Assembly: GCF_022511585.1 (NCBI RefSeq)
Contig: NZ_JAKWBN010000001.1
Coordinates: forward strand, 730,269 to 794,268
DNA: 64,000 bases
Reading direction: 5' to 3'
Source: Shimazuella soli
GTDB lineage: Bacteria > Bacillota > Bacilli > Thermoactinomycetales > Thermoactinomycetaceae
Shown: in pieces, positions 19,984 through 30,427 of the stretch
Numbering within the stretch: the first letter of the stretch is position 1
How the letters are laid out: each line of letters starts with the position of its first letter
The notes under the pieces: generated by a model
Database searches by the model: none
The model's input: the letters and a program-made list of their open reading frames with translations, nothing else
Told to the model about the DNA's origin: nothing
Translations under genes and position numbers: made by a program

Positions 19984-20664
19984 TTGGGTGGAATACAGTG
20001 GAATAATTTATTTGATTTCCAGTTAGCGAAAAGCTCTGCATGGTTTGTTCTGCAAGGGTTAAAATATACGATTATTATTACACTGATTACGATTGTTATT
20101 GGATTAGTAATTGGATTAATTGCCGCTTTGATGAGGATGTCTTCCACCAAAATTTTACGCTATCCAGCAAGGGTTTACATCTCTATCATTCGGGGGACAC
20201 CATTGTTGGTGCAATTGTTTATTTTATATTTTGGCTTGCCCGTGATAGGAATCAATTTGTCTCCTTTTCTTGCGGCGATTATTGGGCTTTCTTTGAATGT
20301 GGGCGGATATTCTGCTGAAACTTTTCGGGGCGCACTGCTTGCAATTCCTAAAGGTCAGTGGGAGGCAGCTTATTCGATAAATATGACATATGGACAAGCA
20401 TTAAGACGAATTGTGATGCCTCAAGCACTCCGAGTAGCACTGCCATCTCTGGCTAATACGCTGCTCAGTTTGGTGAAAGATACTTCCTTACTCTCAATGA
20501 TCACTGTCCCAGAGATGCTCTATCAAGCCAAAATTATTGGTGGCAGAGAATTTGATTACCTTACCATGTATATTTTGGTTGCCATTTTTTACTGGATTGT
20601 ATGTACCATACTTGCTTGGGTTCAAGATCGCTTAGAAGATCGATATGGGAAATTTACGAAATAG
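19984..20664 (+). CDS. tcyB: Cystine-type amino acid ABC transporter permease
   Basis: This is a 226-residue inner-membrane permease of the HisMQ type with about five helices. It carries the EAA loop: GQWEAAYSINMTYGQALRRIVMPQALRVALPSLAN at about residues 120-155. The N-terminal start is uncertain: TTG 19984 is the first in-frame start, with AGAGGGGA about 11 bases upstream. It lies 12 bases before the ATPase gene, with which it is surely co-translated. It pairs with the lipoprotein TcyA and ATPase TcyC. Confidence 0.85.
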   Translation: MGGIQWNNLFDFQLAKSSAWFVLQGLKYTIIITLITIVIGLVIGLIAALMRMSSTKILRYPARVYISIIRGTPLLVQLFILYFGLPVIGINLSPFLAAIIGLSLNVGGYSAETFRGALLAIPKGQWEAAYSINMTYGQALRRIVMPQALRVALPSLANTLLSLVKDTSLLSMITVPEMLYQAKIIGGREFDYLTMYILVAIFYWIVCTILAWVQDRLEDRYGKFTK

Positions 20665-20676
20665 GAGGAAAGGCAG

Positions 20677-21423
20677 ATGATTCAGGTTTCCAATCTGGTA
20701 AAACGTTTTGGCGATCAAGTAGTTTTGCAGGGGATAGACGTTGAGGTAAAAAAAGGAGAAGTTCTTGCCATTATTGGTCCGAGTGGATCAGGAAAGTCAA
20801 CTTTTCTAAGGTGTTTAAATTTATTAGAAAAACCAACATCTGGAACTGTTCGAATTAATAATGCTGTCCTTTCCTTCCAAGAAAATAAGAAAGTAGCAGA
20901 CAGGGAAGTAAGACAATTACGAGGGAAAACGGGAATGGTATTTCAAAGTTTTCATCTCTTTCCACATATGACAGTAAAACAAAATGTGATGGAAGGTCCG
21001 ATTCAAGTAAATGGTATATCACCCAGTAGAGCAGCGTCACAAGCTGATCAGCTATTAAGACAAGTAGGTTTACAAGAGAAACAAGATGCTTATCCTGGTC
21101 AGTTATCTGGCGGTCAGCAGCAACGGGTAGCCATTGCCCGAGCACTAGCAATGGAACCAGAAGTTCTTTTGTTAGATGAACCAACTTCTGCATTAGACCC
21201 AGAACTCGTTGGAGAAGTATTAGCAACCATTCGCCAACTTGCTATAGGAGACCAGACAATGTTGATTGTGACCCATGAATTATCTTTTGCTAGAGAAGTA
21301 GCTGATCGAATTATTTTTATTGACCAAGGGCAGATAGTAGAACAGGGAAAGCCAAAAGATATATTTGAAACACCACAAATGGACAGGACAAAGCAATTTT
21401 TGGAAAGATTTAGTCAGTTGTGA
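20677..21423 (+). CDS. tcyC: Cystine-type amino acid ABC transporter ATP-binding protein
   Basis: This is the 248-residue ATPase of the importer. Walker [10 protein letters not shown] is at about residues 32-40, the signature LSGGQQQR at about 146-153, Walker [15 protein letters not shown] follows, and the H-loop is in [15 protein letters not shown] lies before ATG 20677. It ends the operon. No terminator follows; the next gene in the same direction is a compositionally different small ORF. Confidence 0.9.
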   Translation: MIQVSNLVKRFGDQVVLQGIDVEVKKGEVLAIIGPSGSGKSTFLRCLNLLEKPTSGTVRINNAVLSFQENKKVADREVRQLRGKTGMVFQSFHLFPHMTVKQNVMEGPIQVNGISPSRAASQADQLLRQVGLQEKQDAYPGQLSGGQQQRVAIARALAMEPEVLLLDEPTSALDPELVGEVLATIRQLAIGDQTMLIVTHELSFAREVADRIIFIDQGQIVEQGKPKDIFETPQMDRTKQFLERFSQL

Positions 21424-21481
21424 TTACCGTCATATATTAGTATGATTATGATAATCGATAGTTTGAAAGGATCGAGAAAAA

Positions 21482-21694
21482 ATGGCAAATACACAGACAA
21501 CGACGCGAACGAGTTCCCCGCGTGGTGGTTTCTACGCTGCGGTTGTGATCCTTGCGGCGTTGATGTGGGTTCTGTACCAAACCCTTTCGACAGCTTGGGT
21601 ATGGTTTGCCATGATTCTTGTCTCTGTCTGTGGGATTTGTGCAGTCTGGTTTGCTATACTGGACCGCCAAACTTTGCAGAGGCAACAGGGATGA
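21482..21694 (+). CDS. Small two-helix membrane protein in a GC-rich island, 70 residues
   Basis: The family is not recognised. The 70-residue protein has a polar N-terminus (MANTQTTTRTSSPRGG), two adjacent hydrophobic helices (about residues 17-35 and 38-58) with five Trp residues in or near them, and a short basic tail. GAAAGGA lies ten bases before ATG 21482. G+C by eye is near half, clearly above the A+T-rich neighbours, and a GC-rich hairpin (21700-21724) follows. It sits between tcyC and the yqhG-yqhH pair. Another overlapping frame (21442-21750) lacks a ribosome site and is taken as a shadow. Confidence 0.55.
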   Translation: MANTQTTTRTSSPRGGFYAAVVILAALMWVLYQTLSTAWVWFAMILVSVCGICAVWFAILDRQTLQRQQG

Positions 21695-21699
21695 GAAGA

Positions 21700-21724
21700 G
21701 GCTCGGACCCCCCCGGTCCGAGCC
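21700..21724 (+). terminator. GC-rich hairpin ending the small foreign gene
   Basis: The perfect 10-bp stem GGCTCGGACC/GGTCCGAGCC has a CCCCC loop. There is no T run after it, so it is either a weak terminator or an RNA-end stabiliser. Confidence 0.65.
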
Positions 21725-21781
21725 GACGATATAAATGTAAGAAACGATAAATTATAAGGCTAAGCATGTAATTGCTTAGCC

Positions 21782-22603
21782 TTATTGATTTTGCAATCCA
21801 TTTTCTAGATAAAAGAGACCTGCGGAGACTAGGTCTACTTCGATTCGTGGATGGTATTGCCAAATACACTCTCTTTGACGTGCTGTTTTAGCAGATTTCT
21901 GTTCATCCGTCTGTTTTGCTCCGTCAGGAAAATATGCATTTACTTGTTCTAATTCCTCATTCAGCCGCTTATGGGCATCTTCCGCCCATTCATGATCTTC
22001 CTCTGTTAATTCTTCGGTAAGGAAATATTCGATTTCACCTACAGCTTCTTGTATCGTCATGCGCGGGCTTAATGTATATCTCTTTTCTGGAAGCTTGAGT
22101 GTCCATTTAAAACAATGAAGTTCATCTGCGAAATCGGTTTTAATTTGGCCTGTTTGCAAGTTGATACCATAAGACGATACTCGATCTTTTTTCTGATCAC
22201 AGACATAGGAAACTAGATAATGCACAGATAGCCATGGAGTGTAGCCTTTTGATTGGGAAGAAAACTGGGACCACCCTGAAGGTTCTTGGTAGAGACGTAC
22301 AAATTTGCCTTGCTTTTGAGCGGATCTCAGCAGTTGTCGGAACCTAGGTGATCCATAAAAAAGATACTCGGCTCGTCTATCTTCAGGTGGATTTTCAGGA
22401 TCAAAAACAAAGCAGAGCTGCAAAGGATTAGCCGGTAAATTCATTTTTTCTACATACATCCAATAATAGGGGCGATTGACCAAATCTTTATCTGCTTCTA
22501 TGGATAATTGAGTATGCAGATAAGAAGGAGTCGATTCCATAATTCGGCAACCATTGGCTTCTAGGTATCTTTCGGTAAAATTTCTCAGTGCTATTTGGTC
22601 CAC
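21782..22603 (-). CDS. yqhG: YqhG family protein
   Basis: This is a 273-residue soluble protein matching YqhG, a conserved Bacillales protein of unknown function (N-terminal LRNFTERYLEANGCRIMESTPSYLHTQL, central PRFRQLLRSAQKQGKFVRLYQ, and the C-terminal DLVSAGLFYL segment). The start is GTG at 22601-22603 with AAAGAGGAG five bases upstream, overlapping the 3' end of the helicase gene by 13 bases. The pair yqhH-yqhG divergent from gcvT is the same as in B. subtilis, which suggests a joint role. Confidence 0.85.
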   Translation of the reverse strand: MDQIALRNFTERYLEANGCRIMESTPSYLHTQLSIEADKDLVNRPYYWMYVEKMNLPANPLQLCFVFDPENPPEDRRAEYLFYGSPRFRQLLRSAQKQGKFVRLYQEPSGWSQFSSQSKGYTPWLSVHYLVSYVCDQKKDRVSSYGINLQTGQIKTDFADELHCFKWTLKLPEKRYTLSPRMTIQEAVGEIEYFLTEELTEEDHEWAEDAHKRLNEELEQVNAYFPDGAKQTDEQKSAKTARQRECIWQYHPRIEVDLVSAGLFYLENGLQNQ

Positions 22604-24303
22604 AGTAACTCCTCTTTCTTAGCTCTCTCCTGAAGGTGCTCTTCTTTCGCGTTTTGGAAGCGAGCCCCAATTTGACTGAGTTGATTTCGAATTTCTTCAT
22701 CTGTCTTACTTTTCATCATAATGTCCATTAGATTTTTTTCTAAGGAAGTGTCCTTTTCTAAACTCTCTAAAATGGTTTCCAGCTCACCGATAACGGATTC
22801 AAAGAGGGCAATTTTCTCATGAAGCAGCCATATGATATGTTCTTCAATTGTTCCGATGGTAGCAAAATTATAAATATGGACATCATTTTTTTGACCTAAG
22901 CGGTGAACGCGTCCAATGCGTTGTTCTACCCTCATCGGATTCCAAGGCATATCATAATTGATGATATGGTGGCAAAATTGAAGATTGATTCCTTCTCCAC
23001 CGGCTTCTGTTGCGATCATGACTTGTGCTCTTTTTTGAAAAATCTCCATCATATAATCTTTTTTATTTCGATTAAATCCACCTCGAAACGGTACCGCATG
23101 TATTCCTTTCGATGCTAATGCCCGCATCAGCATTTCTTGTGTTGCACGATATTCGGTGAATAAGATTACTTTATCGTCAATACTGCTGATTAAGTCAACT
23201 GCTGCTTCTACTTTGGAAGAAGTCGTTACTGCACGTAATAATTGAATCAAATGATTTACTTCTGGAGGTATAGAAGCTTCCTCGCCATTTCCTTTTTGGA
23301 ATAATTTAAAAAGCGTCAAAAAGACTGCGTCGCGGCTGCTGCATACTTCTTTTTGTAAAACGAGCAAGGATAGCATACTCTTGAGATCATTGGCAGATGA
23401 GTAGCGATCTCTGACAAAATTGCTCACCCCTTTATACAATGCCTTTTCTTCTGGAGTGAGTTCGATTGGGATTGTTTGGACAATCCTTTCTGTGAGAGGC
23501 AGGTTGCTTTCTTTACGTCGATTACGGATCAAGACACGACTGATCTCTTGACGCAGTTGATCTTCATTTTTTGCTAAGCGTTTTCCGGCAACATAATCTT
23601 TGTTAAAACGAGATTCGTTGCCAAGTTGACCTGGCTTTAAAAGAGAAACCAGGTTATATAGTTCCTCCATTTCATTTTGTACTGGAGTTGCAGTCAATAG
23701 TAAGCAATATTTCTTTTGCATTTCACTGATAAACTGCCAATTTTTTGTTCGGCGATTTTTTAGCTTGTGCGCTTCATCCACAATTAACAGGTCGTAGGGC
23801 TGACTAAGAACTACTTCCCGGTGAGGATCACGTTTCGCTGTATCCATTGAAGCAACCACTATATCGTATTTATCCCACATCCATGCTTTTTTTTGAGCGA
23901 CTGCTGGGATTTGAAACTTTTGATTTAGTTCTCTTGTCCATTGTAAAACGAGTGAGGAAGGTACAAGGATCAATACTTTTTGGACTAAGCCGCGAATGAG
24001 ATATTCTTTTAGAATCAATCCTGCCTCGATGGTTTTACCTAGACCGACTTCATCAGCAAGAATTGCTCTGCCTCGCATTTCTTGGATGACCCGTTTGGTG
24101 ACATCGATTTGATGAGGAAGCGGCTCTATTCCTTGAAGTTGATCCAAACATAAAAGGGTGTCAAATTCAGGTACAGCAGTGACTTTGGCCGCTTCGATTG
24201 CAAGCTGAAAACGATCCCAGTTTGCCCATCCAGAATCGGTTTCAACTCGGTCCTGGAAAATAGGTAACCATTCCCGATGGAAACGAATAGGAGGTGTATT
24301 CAT
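22591..24303 (-). CDS. yqhH: SNF2-type DEAD/DEAH helicase YqhH
   Basis: This is a 570-residue SNF2/RapA-like ATPase. Motif I is LADEVGLGKTIEAGLIL (about residues 80-96), motif II VDEAHKLKN, motif III LLTATPVQNEMEELYNL, motif IV-V LFTEYRATQEML and ATEAGGEGINLQFC, and motif VI RVEQRIGRVHRLGQ, so both RecA lobes are complete. A charged coiled C-terminus follows. GGAGGAG precedes ATG 24303. It is translationally coupled to yqhG. The nucleic acid substrate is unknown; RapA-like roles in RNA polymerase recycling or DNA repair are possible. Confidence 0.88.
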   Translation of the reverse strand: MNTPPIRFHREWLPIFQDRVETDSGWANWDRFQLAIEAAKVTAVPEFDTLLCLDQLQGIEPLPHQIDVTKRVIQEMRGRAILADEVGLGKTIEAGLILKEYLIRGLVQKVLILVPSSLVLQWTRELNQKFQIPAVAQKKAWMWDKYDIVVASMDTAKRDPHREVVLSQPYDLLIVDEAHKLKNRRTKNWQFISEMQKKYCLLLTATPVQNEMEELYNLVSLLKPGQLGNESRFNKDYVAGKRLAKNEDQLRQEISRVLIRNRRKESNLPLTERIVQTIPIELTPEEKALYKGVSNFVRDRYSSANDLKSMLSLLVLQKEVCSSRDAVFLTLFKLFQKGNGEEASIPPEVNHLIQLLRAVTTSSKVEAAVDLISSIDDKVILFTEYRATQEMLMRALASKGIHAVPFRGGFNRNKKDYMMEIFQKRAQVMIATEAGGEGINLQFCHHIINYDMPWNPMRVEQRIGRVHRLGQKNDVHIYNFATIGTIEEHIIWLLHEKIALFESVIGELETILESLEKDTSLEKNLMDIMMKSKTDEEIRNQLSQIGARFQNAKEEHLQERAKKEELLWTK

Positions 24304-24540
24304 TTCTCTCCTCCATTTAAATAATTAGTATCTGGTGTAGTATGAGTTGTTTTTTGGTAAATAATGCATGGTGAAGGAAAATAGTGAGAAACCATGTGCT
24401 TTAAACTCTATTGGAATGATAAGAAGATATAGTATTTGGCATAGAAATGAAAAAGACGTACTTTCTTATAAATAAAGCATGCAAATGATCGGTTTTTATG
24501 GCAAAATGGAGGAGACAAATACATAACTTTTGACGGTTGA

Positions 24541-24760
24541 GGACGAGAGGAGAGACCAACCCACAAGAAATGATTGGTTGGCGCCGAAGGAGCAAACCTT
24601 TACAGGTGAATCTCTCAGGCAAAAGGAGGCTCGTCGGACGTCACTCTGGAGAGTGCTCTATACGAGCCACCAAAGGGGCATGTCCAAATAAGGACAGAAC
24701 TTTCAGGTATCAAGGACAGAGGAATTCTTTACAAGATAAGGAATTTCTCTGTTTTTTTTG
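24541..24760 (+). promoter_or_regulatory. Tandem glycine riboswitch with terminator, controlling gcvT-gcvPA-gcvPB
   Basis: The leader shows both glycine aptamers: aptamer 1 (about 24545-24640) contains GGAGAGACC, GGCGCCGAAGGAGCAAAC and GAATCTCTCAGGCAAAAG; aptamer 2 (about 24645-24708) contains CTCTGGAGAG, CCACCAAAGGGG and AACTTTCAGG. These match the gcvT riboswitch of B. subtilis. The expression platform is a hairpin from ACAGAGGAATTC (24716-24727) to GAATTTCTCTGT with eight Ts at 24752-24759. Glycine binding is expected to prevent termination and turn on the cleavage genes. Confidence 0.93.
24716..24759 (+). terminator. Terminator of the glycine riboswitch
   Basis: The stem ACAGAGGAATTC/GAATTTCTCTGT is followed by TTTTTTTT, directly upstream of gcvT. 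Confidence 0.85.
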
Positions 24761-24785
24761 GTGAAAAGTGATATGGAGGTGCAAG

Positions 24786-25886
24786 ATGACAACATTAAAA
24801 CGTACTCCCCTTTATTCGGTTTATCAGCACCAAGCTAAACTAGTTCCATTTGGTGGTTGGGAGATGCCGGTTCAATTTTCCAGTATTAAGGATGAACACG
24901 AAGCAGTTCGAACACGAGCTGGATTGTTTGATGTTTCCCATATGGGAGAAGTGGAGATTACGGGAGAGGATGCAAAGAAATTTATAAATCGCGTAACCAC
25001 CAACAATATTCATAAATTGACGGTAGGCCAAGCTCAGTACACCCTGTTTTGTTATCCAGATGGTGGAACAGTTGATGACTTATTAGTGTATCAGACGCAG
25101 GAAAATGGATTTTTGCTCGTTATCAATGCATCCAATATCGATAAAGATATTGCTTGGTTGAAAAACCAAATCCAAGATGATCAAGTTCAGATTGTAGACT
25201 GCTCTGAAGAAACGGCATTACTAGCATTGCAAGGACCTTTTGCAGTGGAAATTTTACAACGGTGTACGACTTTTGATCTGGCTATTTTGTCTCCGTTTCA
25301 ATTTGCAAGGAACATAGATATATGTGGGATCCGTACTTTGGTCTCTCGTTCGGGCTATACAGGCGAAGATGGTTTCGAACTATATGTACACGCAAAGGAT
25401 GCAGAAAAACTCTGGAAACAACTTCTTCAAGCAGGTGAGGAATATCAGTTAGTTCCCTGTGGACTTGGAGCGAGAGATACATTGAGGATGGAAGCCGCAT
25501 TGCCACTTTATGGGCAAGAATTATCAGCCCAGATTTCTCCTTTGGAAGCAGGATTGGGATTTGCTGTGAAGTTAGACAAAGGAGAGTTTATTGGGTCAAA
25601 TGCTTTACTTGCACAGAAAGAAGCAGGAGTAAAGCGGAAAAAAGTTGGAATTGAAATGATCGATAGAGGAATTCCCCGAAGTCACTATTCCATTTATGTA
25701 AAAGATCAATTAGTAGGAGAAGTAACATCTGGAACACAATCGCCATTGACCAAACGAAATATCGGTTTAGCTCTGATAGATTCAGATTTTGCTCAGATGG
25801 ACCAAATAGTGGAAGTAGAGATCAGAGGAAAACGAGTAAAAGCAAAGATTGTACCAACGCCATTTTACAGGAGGGCAAGAGGATGA
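24786..25886 (+). CDS. gcvT: Aminomethyltransferase (glycine cleavage T protein)
   Basis: GcvT transfers the methylene group from aminomethyl-lipoyl GcvH to tetrahydrofolate and releases ammonia. The 366-residue protein has [28 protein letters not shown], the folate-site segment around [42 protein letters not shown] and the C-terminal [12 protein letters not shown] 24786 has GGAGG six bases upstream, so the in-frame ATG at 24768 is rejected. It is the first gene behind the glycine riboswitch and overlaps gcvPA by four bases. Confidence 0.95.
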   Translation: MTTLKRTPLYSVYQHQAKLVPFGGWEMPVQFSSIKDEHEAVRTRAGLFDVSHMGEVEITGEDAKKFINRVTTNNIHKLTVGQAQYTLFCYPDGGTVDDLLVYQTQENGFLLVINASNIDKDIAWLKNQIQDDQVQIVDCSEETALLALQGPFAVEILQRCTTFDLAILSPFQFARNIDICGIRTLVSRSGYTGEDGFELYVHAKDAEKLWKQLLQAGEEYQLVPCGLGARDTLRMEAALPLYGQELSAQISPLEAGLGFAVKLDKGEFIGSNALLAQKEAGVKRKKVGIEMIDRGIPRSHYSIYVKDQLVGEVTSGTQSPLTKRNIGLALIDSDFAQMDQIVEVEIRGKRVKAKIVPTPFYRRARG

Positions 25887-27232
25887 AACAACGTTATCTA
25901 CCAATGACAGAAAAAGATCGTACGGAGATGCTTGCAACTATTGGGGTAGATACAGTAGAAGATTTATTTCATGAAATCCCTGCTAGTGTTCGTTTTCAAG
26001 GGGAGATGAAAATACCCGCTCCCATGGCAGAATCCACATTAGTTCGTCATATGCGACAATTAGCAAGTAAAAATATATCCACCAATACACATGCTTCTTT
26101 TCTCGGTGCAGGGGTGTATGACCACCATATTCCAAGTGTAGTGGGGCATGTTATTTCTCGATCTGAGTTTTATACCGCTTATACTCCTTATCAACCGGAG
26201 ATCAGCCAAGGAGAACTTCAAGCGATTTTTGAATTTCAGACGATGATCGCAGAGCTTACAGGTATGGATGTAGCCAATTCCTCCATGTATGATGGTCCAA
26301 CTGCCCTTGCAGAAGCAGCAAATCTCGCTTCAGGAGTCACAAAGAGAAAACAAATTCTCATCTCTCGTACCGTTCATCCAGAAGCTCGAGAAATTCTTCA
26401 AACCAGTTCTCATGGATTGGGTCTGGAAATCATTGAAATACCTTATAAAGATGGGATAACAGATATTTCAGCATTAGAAGAATTAGTGAGCTCCCAAACA
26501 GCAGCGGTCATCGTCCAATCTCCTAATTTCTTTGGACATTTGGAAGATTTGACAGCAATGGAGAAACTAGCTCATCGGGATAAAAGTTTATTGGTTGTAA
26601 GCAGCAATCCCAATTCACTAGGGATGTTAAAACCGCCGGGCCAATATGGAGCAGATATCGTAGTTGGTGATGCACAACCTCTTGGTATTTCAGCTTCTTT
26701 TGGAGGACCACACTGTGGATTTTTTGCTACTACCAAAGCTTTGATGCGTCGTATTCCCGGTAGAATTGTTGGAGAAACAGTAGATGAAGATGGAAATCGC
26801 GGCTTTGTCTTGACCTTGCAAGCGAGAGAACAACATATTCGCCGTGACAAAGCGACATCTAACATCTGCTCCAATCAAGCTCTTAATGCCCTTGCAGCTT
26901 CTGTCTATATGAGTGCAATGGGGAAAGAGGGAATGCAAGAAGTGGCGAGACAAAATTTCCACAAAGCACATTATGCAAGACAAGAATTAAGTAAGATCGA
27001 TGGCGTGGAAGTAGTTTTTTCTACACCTTTCTATAATGAGTTTGTCGTTCAATTATCCAAACCGATCAAAGAGATCAATCATAAATTGCTTTCTTATGGG
27101 ATTATTGGTGGTTATGATCTCGGCACTTCCTATCCAGAATTAGCAGACCACATGCTCCTTGCGGTTACAGAAGAGAGAACAAAAGAAGATATTGCAGCGC
27201 TATGTCAGGCATTGGAGGAATTATTGGTATGA
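25883..27232 (+). CDS. gcvPA: Glycine dehydrogenase (decarboxylating) subunit 1
   Basis: This is the N-terminal half of the PLP enzyme P protein, which as in most Firmicutes is split into two genes. The 449-residue subunit shows [18 protein letters not shown], the [15 protein letters not shown] active-site segment, [23 protein letters not shown] and the [10 protein letters not shown] block. It has no PLP lysine, which resides in subunit 2. GGAGGG lies seven bases before ATG 25883. It overlaps gcvT and gcvPB, so the three are tightly coupled. Confidence 0.95.
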   Translation: MKQRYLPMTEKDRTEMLATIGVDTVEDLFHEIPASVRFQGEMKIPAPMAESTLVRHMRQLASKNISTNTHASFLGAGVYDHHIPSVVGHVISRSEFYTAYTPYQPEISQGELQAIFEFQTMIAELTGMDVANSSMYDGPTALAEAANLASGVTKRKQILISRTVHPEAREILQTSSHGLGLEIIEIPYKDGITDISALEELVSSQTAAVIVQSPNFFGHLEDLTAMEKLAHRDKSLLVVSSNPNSLGMLKPPGQYGADIVVGDAQPLGISASFGGPHCGFFATTKALMRRIPGRIVGETVDEDGNRGFVLTLQAREQHIRRDKATSNICSNQALNALAASVYMSAMGKEGMQEVARQNFHKAHYARQELSKIDGVEVVFSTPFYNEFVVQLSKPIKEINHKLLSYGIIGGYDLGTSYPELADHMLLAVTEERTKEDIAALCQALEELLV

Positions 27233-28680
27233 AAGCACACAAAGCCCTCATCTTTGAATTGAGCCGAACCGGACGAATTGCCCACAGTTTGCCAGTACTC
27301 GATGTCCCAGAAGTAGAAGCGTTACCAAAGGAATATACACGAGAAGAAGCAGCAGATTTGCCGGAAGTGTCCGAACTCGACCTCATGCGTCACTATACCG
27401 AACTGTCGCGGAGAAATCATGGGGTAGACAATGGGTTTTATCCACTGGGTTCCTGTACAATGAAATACAACCCAAAAGTGCATGAAGATGTTGCAAAACT
27501 ATCAGGCTTGGCGAAAATTCACCCTTATCAAGCAGAAGAAACGGTACAAGGAGCCTTACAGCTCTTGTTTGAGTTACAACAAGATTTAGCTGAAATAACA
27601 GGTATGGATGGAGTCACCTTACAATCAGCAGCAGGAGCCCAAGGGGAATGGACCGGATTGATGATGATAAAAGCTTATCATCAAAGTCGAGGGGAAGGTT
27701 TGCGAAACAAAGTTATTGTCCCAGACTCTGCACATGGTACCAATCCTGCTAGTGCAACAGTTGCCGGATTTGAGACCATTACTATTCCATCCAATGAAAA
27801 AGGTCTCGTAGATGTAGCTGCACTTCAAGAAGTATTGGGTGAAGATACAGCTGCTTTAATGCTGACGAATCCTAATACACTTGGACTCTTTGAAGAAGAA
27901 ATCGTAGAAATTGCTAGGCTTGTGCATGAAGCAGGTGGTTTACTCTATTACGATGGGGCAAATGCCAATGCTATATTAGGAATTGCGCGGCCCGGTGACA
28001 TGGGCTTTGATGTTGTGCATCTCAATTTGCATAAAACATTTACGACACCACATGGTGGAGGAGGTCCTGGAGCAGGTCCAGTTGGAGTGAAAAAAGAATT
28101 GGTTCCCTTTTTGCCAAAACCTCTAGCTGCAAGAAGAGAAGATGGAACCTATTATCTTGAAACCAACTTACCTGATTCTATTGGTAGGGTCAAAGGATTT
28201 TATGGTAACTTTGGTATTTTAGTACGAGCTTTTGCTTATATTCGGACGATGGGTGCTGTAGGTCTTCGCCAAGTATCTGAAAATGCGGTACTAAATGCGA
28301 ACTATATGAAAGCAAGATTAAAAGATTATTATGATCTGCCTTTTGCAGGAGTTTGTAAACATGAGTTCGTTCTCTCAGGTAACCGTCAAAAGAAATCGGG
28401 TGTACGCACCTTAGATATAGCCAAACGATTACTTGATTTTGGTGTTCATCCACCGACTATTTATTTCCCGCTCATTGTGGAAGAGTGTTTGATGATTGAA
28501 CCTACAGAGACAGAGAGTAAAGAAACACTCGATCACTTTATCGATACCATGATCCAAATCGCCAAAGAAGCAGAAGAAACACCTGAAATCGTACAAGAAG
28601 CACCTCATCATACCTTAGTGAAACGGCTCGATGAAGTACTTGCCGCTCGTAAGCCAAAACTGAGATGGATCCGAAATTAA
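27229..28680 (+). CDS. gcvPB: Glycine dehydrogenase (decarboxylating) subunit 2
   Basis: This is the PLP-bearing half of the P protein, which decarboxylates glycine and passes the aminomethyl group to lipoyl-GcvH. The 483-residue subunit has [14 protein letters not shown], the [11 protein letters not shown] substrate region and the PLP lysine in [18 protein letters not shown] (Lys269). ATG 27229 is preferred, with GGAGG ten bases upstream and a 4-base overlap with gcvPA. The gene for GcvH is not in the window. A strong bidirectional terminator follows. Confidence 0.95.
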   Translation: MKAHKALIFELSRTGRIAHSLPVLDVPEVEALPKEYTREEAADLPEVSELDLMRHYTELSRRNHGVDNGFYPLGSCTMKYNPKVHEDVAKLSGLAKIHPYQAEETVQGALQLLFELQQDLAEITGMDGVTLQSAAGAQGEWTGLMMIKAYHQSRGEGLRNKVIVPDSAHGTNPASATVAGFETITIPSNEKGLVDVAALQEVLGEDTAALMLTNPNTLGLFEEEIVEIARLVHEAGGLLYYDGANANAILGIARPGDMGFDVVHLNLHKTFTTPHGGGGPGAGPVGVKKELVPFLPKPLAARREDGTYYLETNLPDSIGRVKGFYGNFGILVRAFAYIRTMGAVGLRQVSENAVLNANYMKARLKDYYDLPFAGVCKHEFVLSGNRQKKSGVRTLDIAKRLLDFGVHPPTIYFPLIVEECLMIEPTETESKETLDHFIDTMIQIAKEAEETPEIVQEAPHHTLVKRLDEVLAARKPKLRWIRN

Positions 28681-28714
28681 AGAAACAGCCGGAATTATGA
28701 TTCCGGCTGTTTCT
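28681..28714. terminator. Bidirectional terminator between gcvPB and the MFS gene
   Basis: A perfect 15-bp stem (AGAAACAGCCGGAAT and its complement) with a 4-base loop lies between the convergent genes. Confidence 0.85.
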
Positions 28715-30224
28715 CCTTTTGAAGAGAAGGAAAGTACAAGGTTGACAAAAAGGTTAATACTGCAAAAACACCAACACCCCAAAACACAGTATGAAGGGCA
28801 GTTTGCAGCCCATTTTGAAGTAAGTGCAAAGCTTTCTCACTCAGTTGTCCTTTTTTGATAGGGTCTAATAAAATATTAGCTGCATCGATCGAGGAGAGTT
28901 TTAGATTGCTTGCATGATGCTGATCTAAGTAGTTTTTCAATTGAAGATTGAGAACTCCCCCAAGAATTGCAGTTCCTAGTGTTGTGCCAACCGATCGCAT
29001 AAACATACTAGAAGCAGTTGCTACCCCTCTCATTTCCCAACCGACACTGCTTTGAATGGAAATCGTAAAAGTAGAAGTAGCAAAACCCATTCCAACTCCG
29101 ATTACAAATGATCCTATCCCAGCCCAAATAGGTCCTTTATTTGGATCGAGGGTAATAAAAAAGAGAGAGCCCAAAATAAGAAAAATCCCGCCAAGAATAG
29201 CAGTGTAACGGAAACCTATTCTAGAAAACAGTTTTGCGGTAGCACTTGCGGCGATTGGCCATCCTACGGACATAGCTGTTAGGGCAAATCCAGCAACAAG
29301 TGCAGAAGAACCCATGATTCCTTGAACGTAAGTTGGTAAGAAACTTGCCAATCCGATCATCGATGCACCTGCTAATAGAGTGGATACATTGGCTACTGCG
29401 ATCAGTTTATTTTTCCATAAAGATAGCGGCATCATGGGAGAAGTAGCCCTTGTTTCCCACCAGAGAAAGAATATCAACGTAATGGCAAATACAAAAAACA
29501 AAGAAATAGTAGGTTTAGAGATCCAACCCCAGTTAGAACCACCCTCAATCAAAATAAGCATCAAAGCGGAAATGGAAATGGAAAATAGGCTTGCACCGAG
29601 GTAATCAATCGATGGTTTTTTCTTTTCCACTTTTTCATGTAAGTACAGTTGAATCCCAATTAAACTGGCGATGCCAAGTGGGATATTAACCCAGAACACC
29701 CAAGCCCAGCTGACATATTGGACAATCAATCCGCCAGCAAGGGGACCCACAACGGAAGAAATACCCCAAACACTAGATAAATAGCCTTGAATCTTGGATC
29801 TCTCTTCTAACGAATACAAATCACCGACTAAAGTTGTTGCAATCGGCATCACTGCTCCTGCACCGATTCCTTGGATAAATCGATAAAAAATGAGCAATCC
29901 CATCGAAGTGGCCAATCCGCATAATAATGAGCCTACTAAAAAAATGGCTGTTCCAATCAAAAATACTGGCTTTCGCCCAAATAAATCAGACAGTTTTCCA
30001 TATATAGGTGTCGTAACTGACTGCATCAGCAAAAATGCAGAGAAGACCCAGCTATAGGCAGAAAAATTGCCTAGTTCTGCTACTATTTCAGGTACAGCTG
30101 TTGCTACAATCGTGGATTCGATGGATATCATAAACATCGTGATAAGCAAAAAGACAAAGACACGCGTTCGTTTTGTTTTTTTACTGGACTCTGAAAAGGG
30201 TTCTGTATGTGTATAAGATGTCAT
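28695..30224 (-). CDS. MFS multidrug exporter, DHA2 (14-helix) family
   Basis: This is a 509-residue proton-driven exporter of the EmrB/QacA type. About 14 hydrophobic segments are visible, with motif D1-like MISIESTIVATAVPEI in helix 1, motif A GKLSDLFGRKP between helices 2 and 3, motif B FIQGIGAGAVMP in helix 4, and motif C GPLAGGLIVQYVSWAWVFWVN in helix 5. GAGG stands upstream of the ATG at 30224. The substrate cannot be told. It converges on gcvPB and is divergent from the MATE-type gene. Confidence 0.88.
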   Translation of the reverse strand: MTSYTHTEPFSESSKKTKRTRVFVFLLITMFMISIESTIVATAVPEIVAELGNFSAYSWVFSAFLLMQSVTTPIYGKLSDLFGRKPVFLIGTAIFLVGSLLCGLATSMGLLIFYRFIQGIGAGAVMPIATTLVGDLYSLEERSKIQGYLSSVWGISSVVGPLAGGLIVQYVSWAWVFWVNIPLGIASLIGIQLYLHEKVEKKKPSIDYLGASLFSISISALMLILIEGGSNWGWISKPTISLFFVFAITLIFFLWWETRATSPMMPLSLWKNKLIAVANVSTLLAGASMIGLASFLPTYVQGIMGSSALVAGFALTAMSVGWPIAASATAKLFSRIGFRYTAILGGIFLILGSLFFITLDPNKGPIWAGIGSFVIGVGMGFATSTFTISIQSSVGWEMRGVATASSMFMRSVGTTLGTAILGGVLNLQLKNYLDQHHASNLKLSSIDAANILLDPIKKGQLSEKALHLLQNGLQTALHTVFWGVGVFAVLTFLSTLYFPSLQKEKQPES

Positions 30225-30427
30225 GGTCCTGTAACCTCGTTTCCTTTGGTCTTGCGAAAAGACATATCAATATTCTAACCCTTTATCATGATATAACATT
30301 TCTGGCTTGTAAAAAAATAAATTTCTATATATATAAAATTATTTTGACCGGAATTTTATTTGCAATTGAACTTTCTGATATTTAAGATAAGTGTAGATAG
30401 AGAAAACACTTACTTCGTGGAGCGACA

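Noticed and set aside
21442-21750. A 102-codon frame overlapping the small GC-rich membrane gene.
   Set aside because: It runs through the hairpin, is Cys-rich without pattern and lacks a ribosome site.
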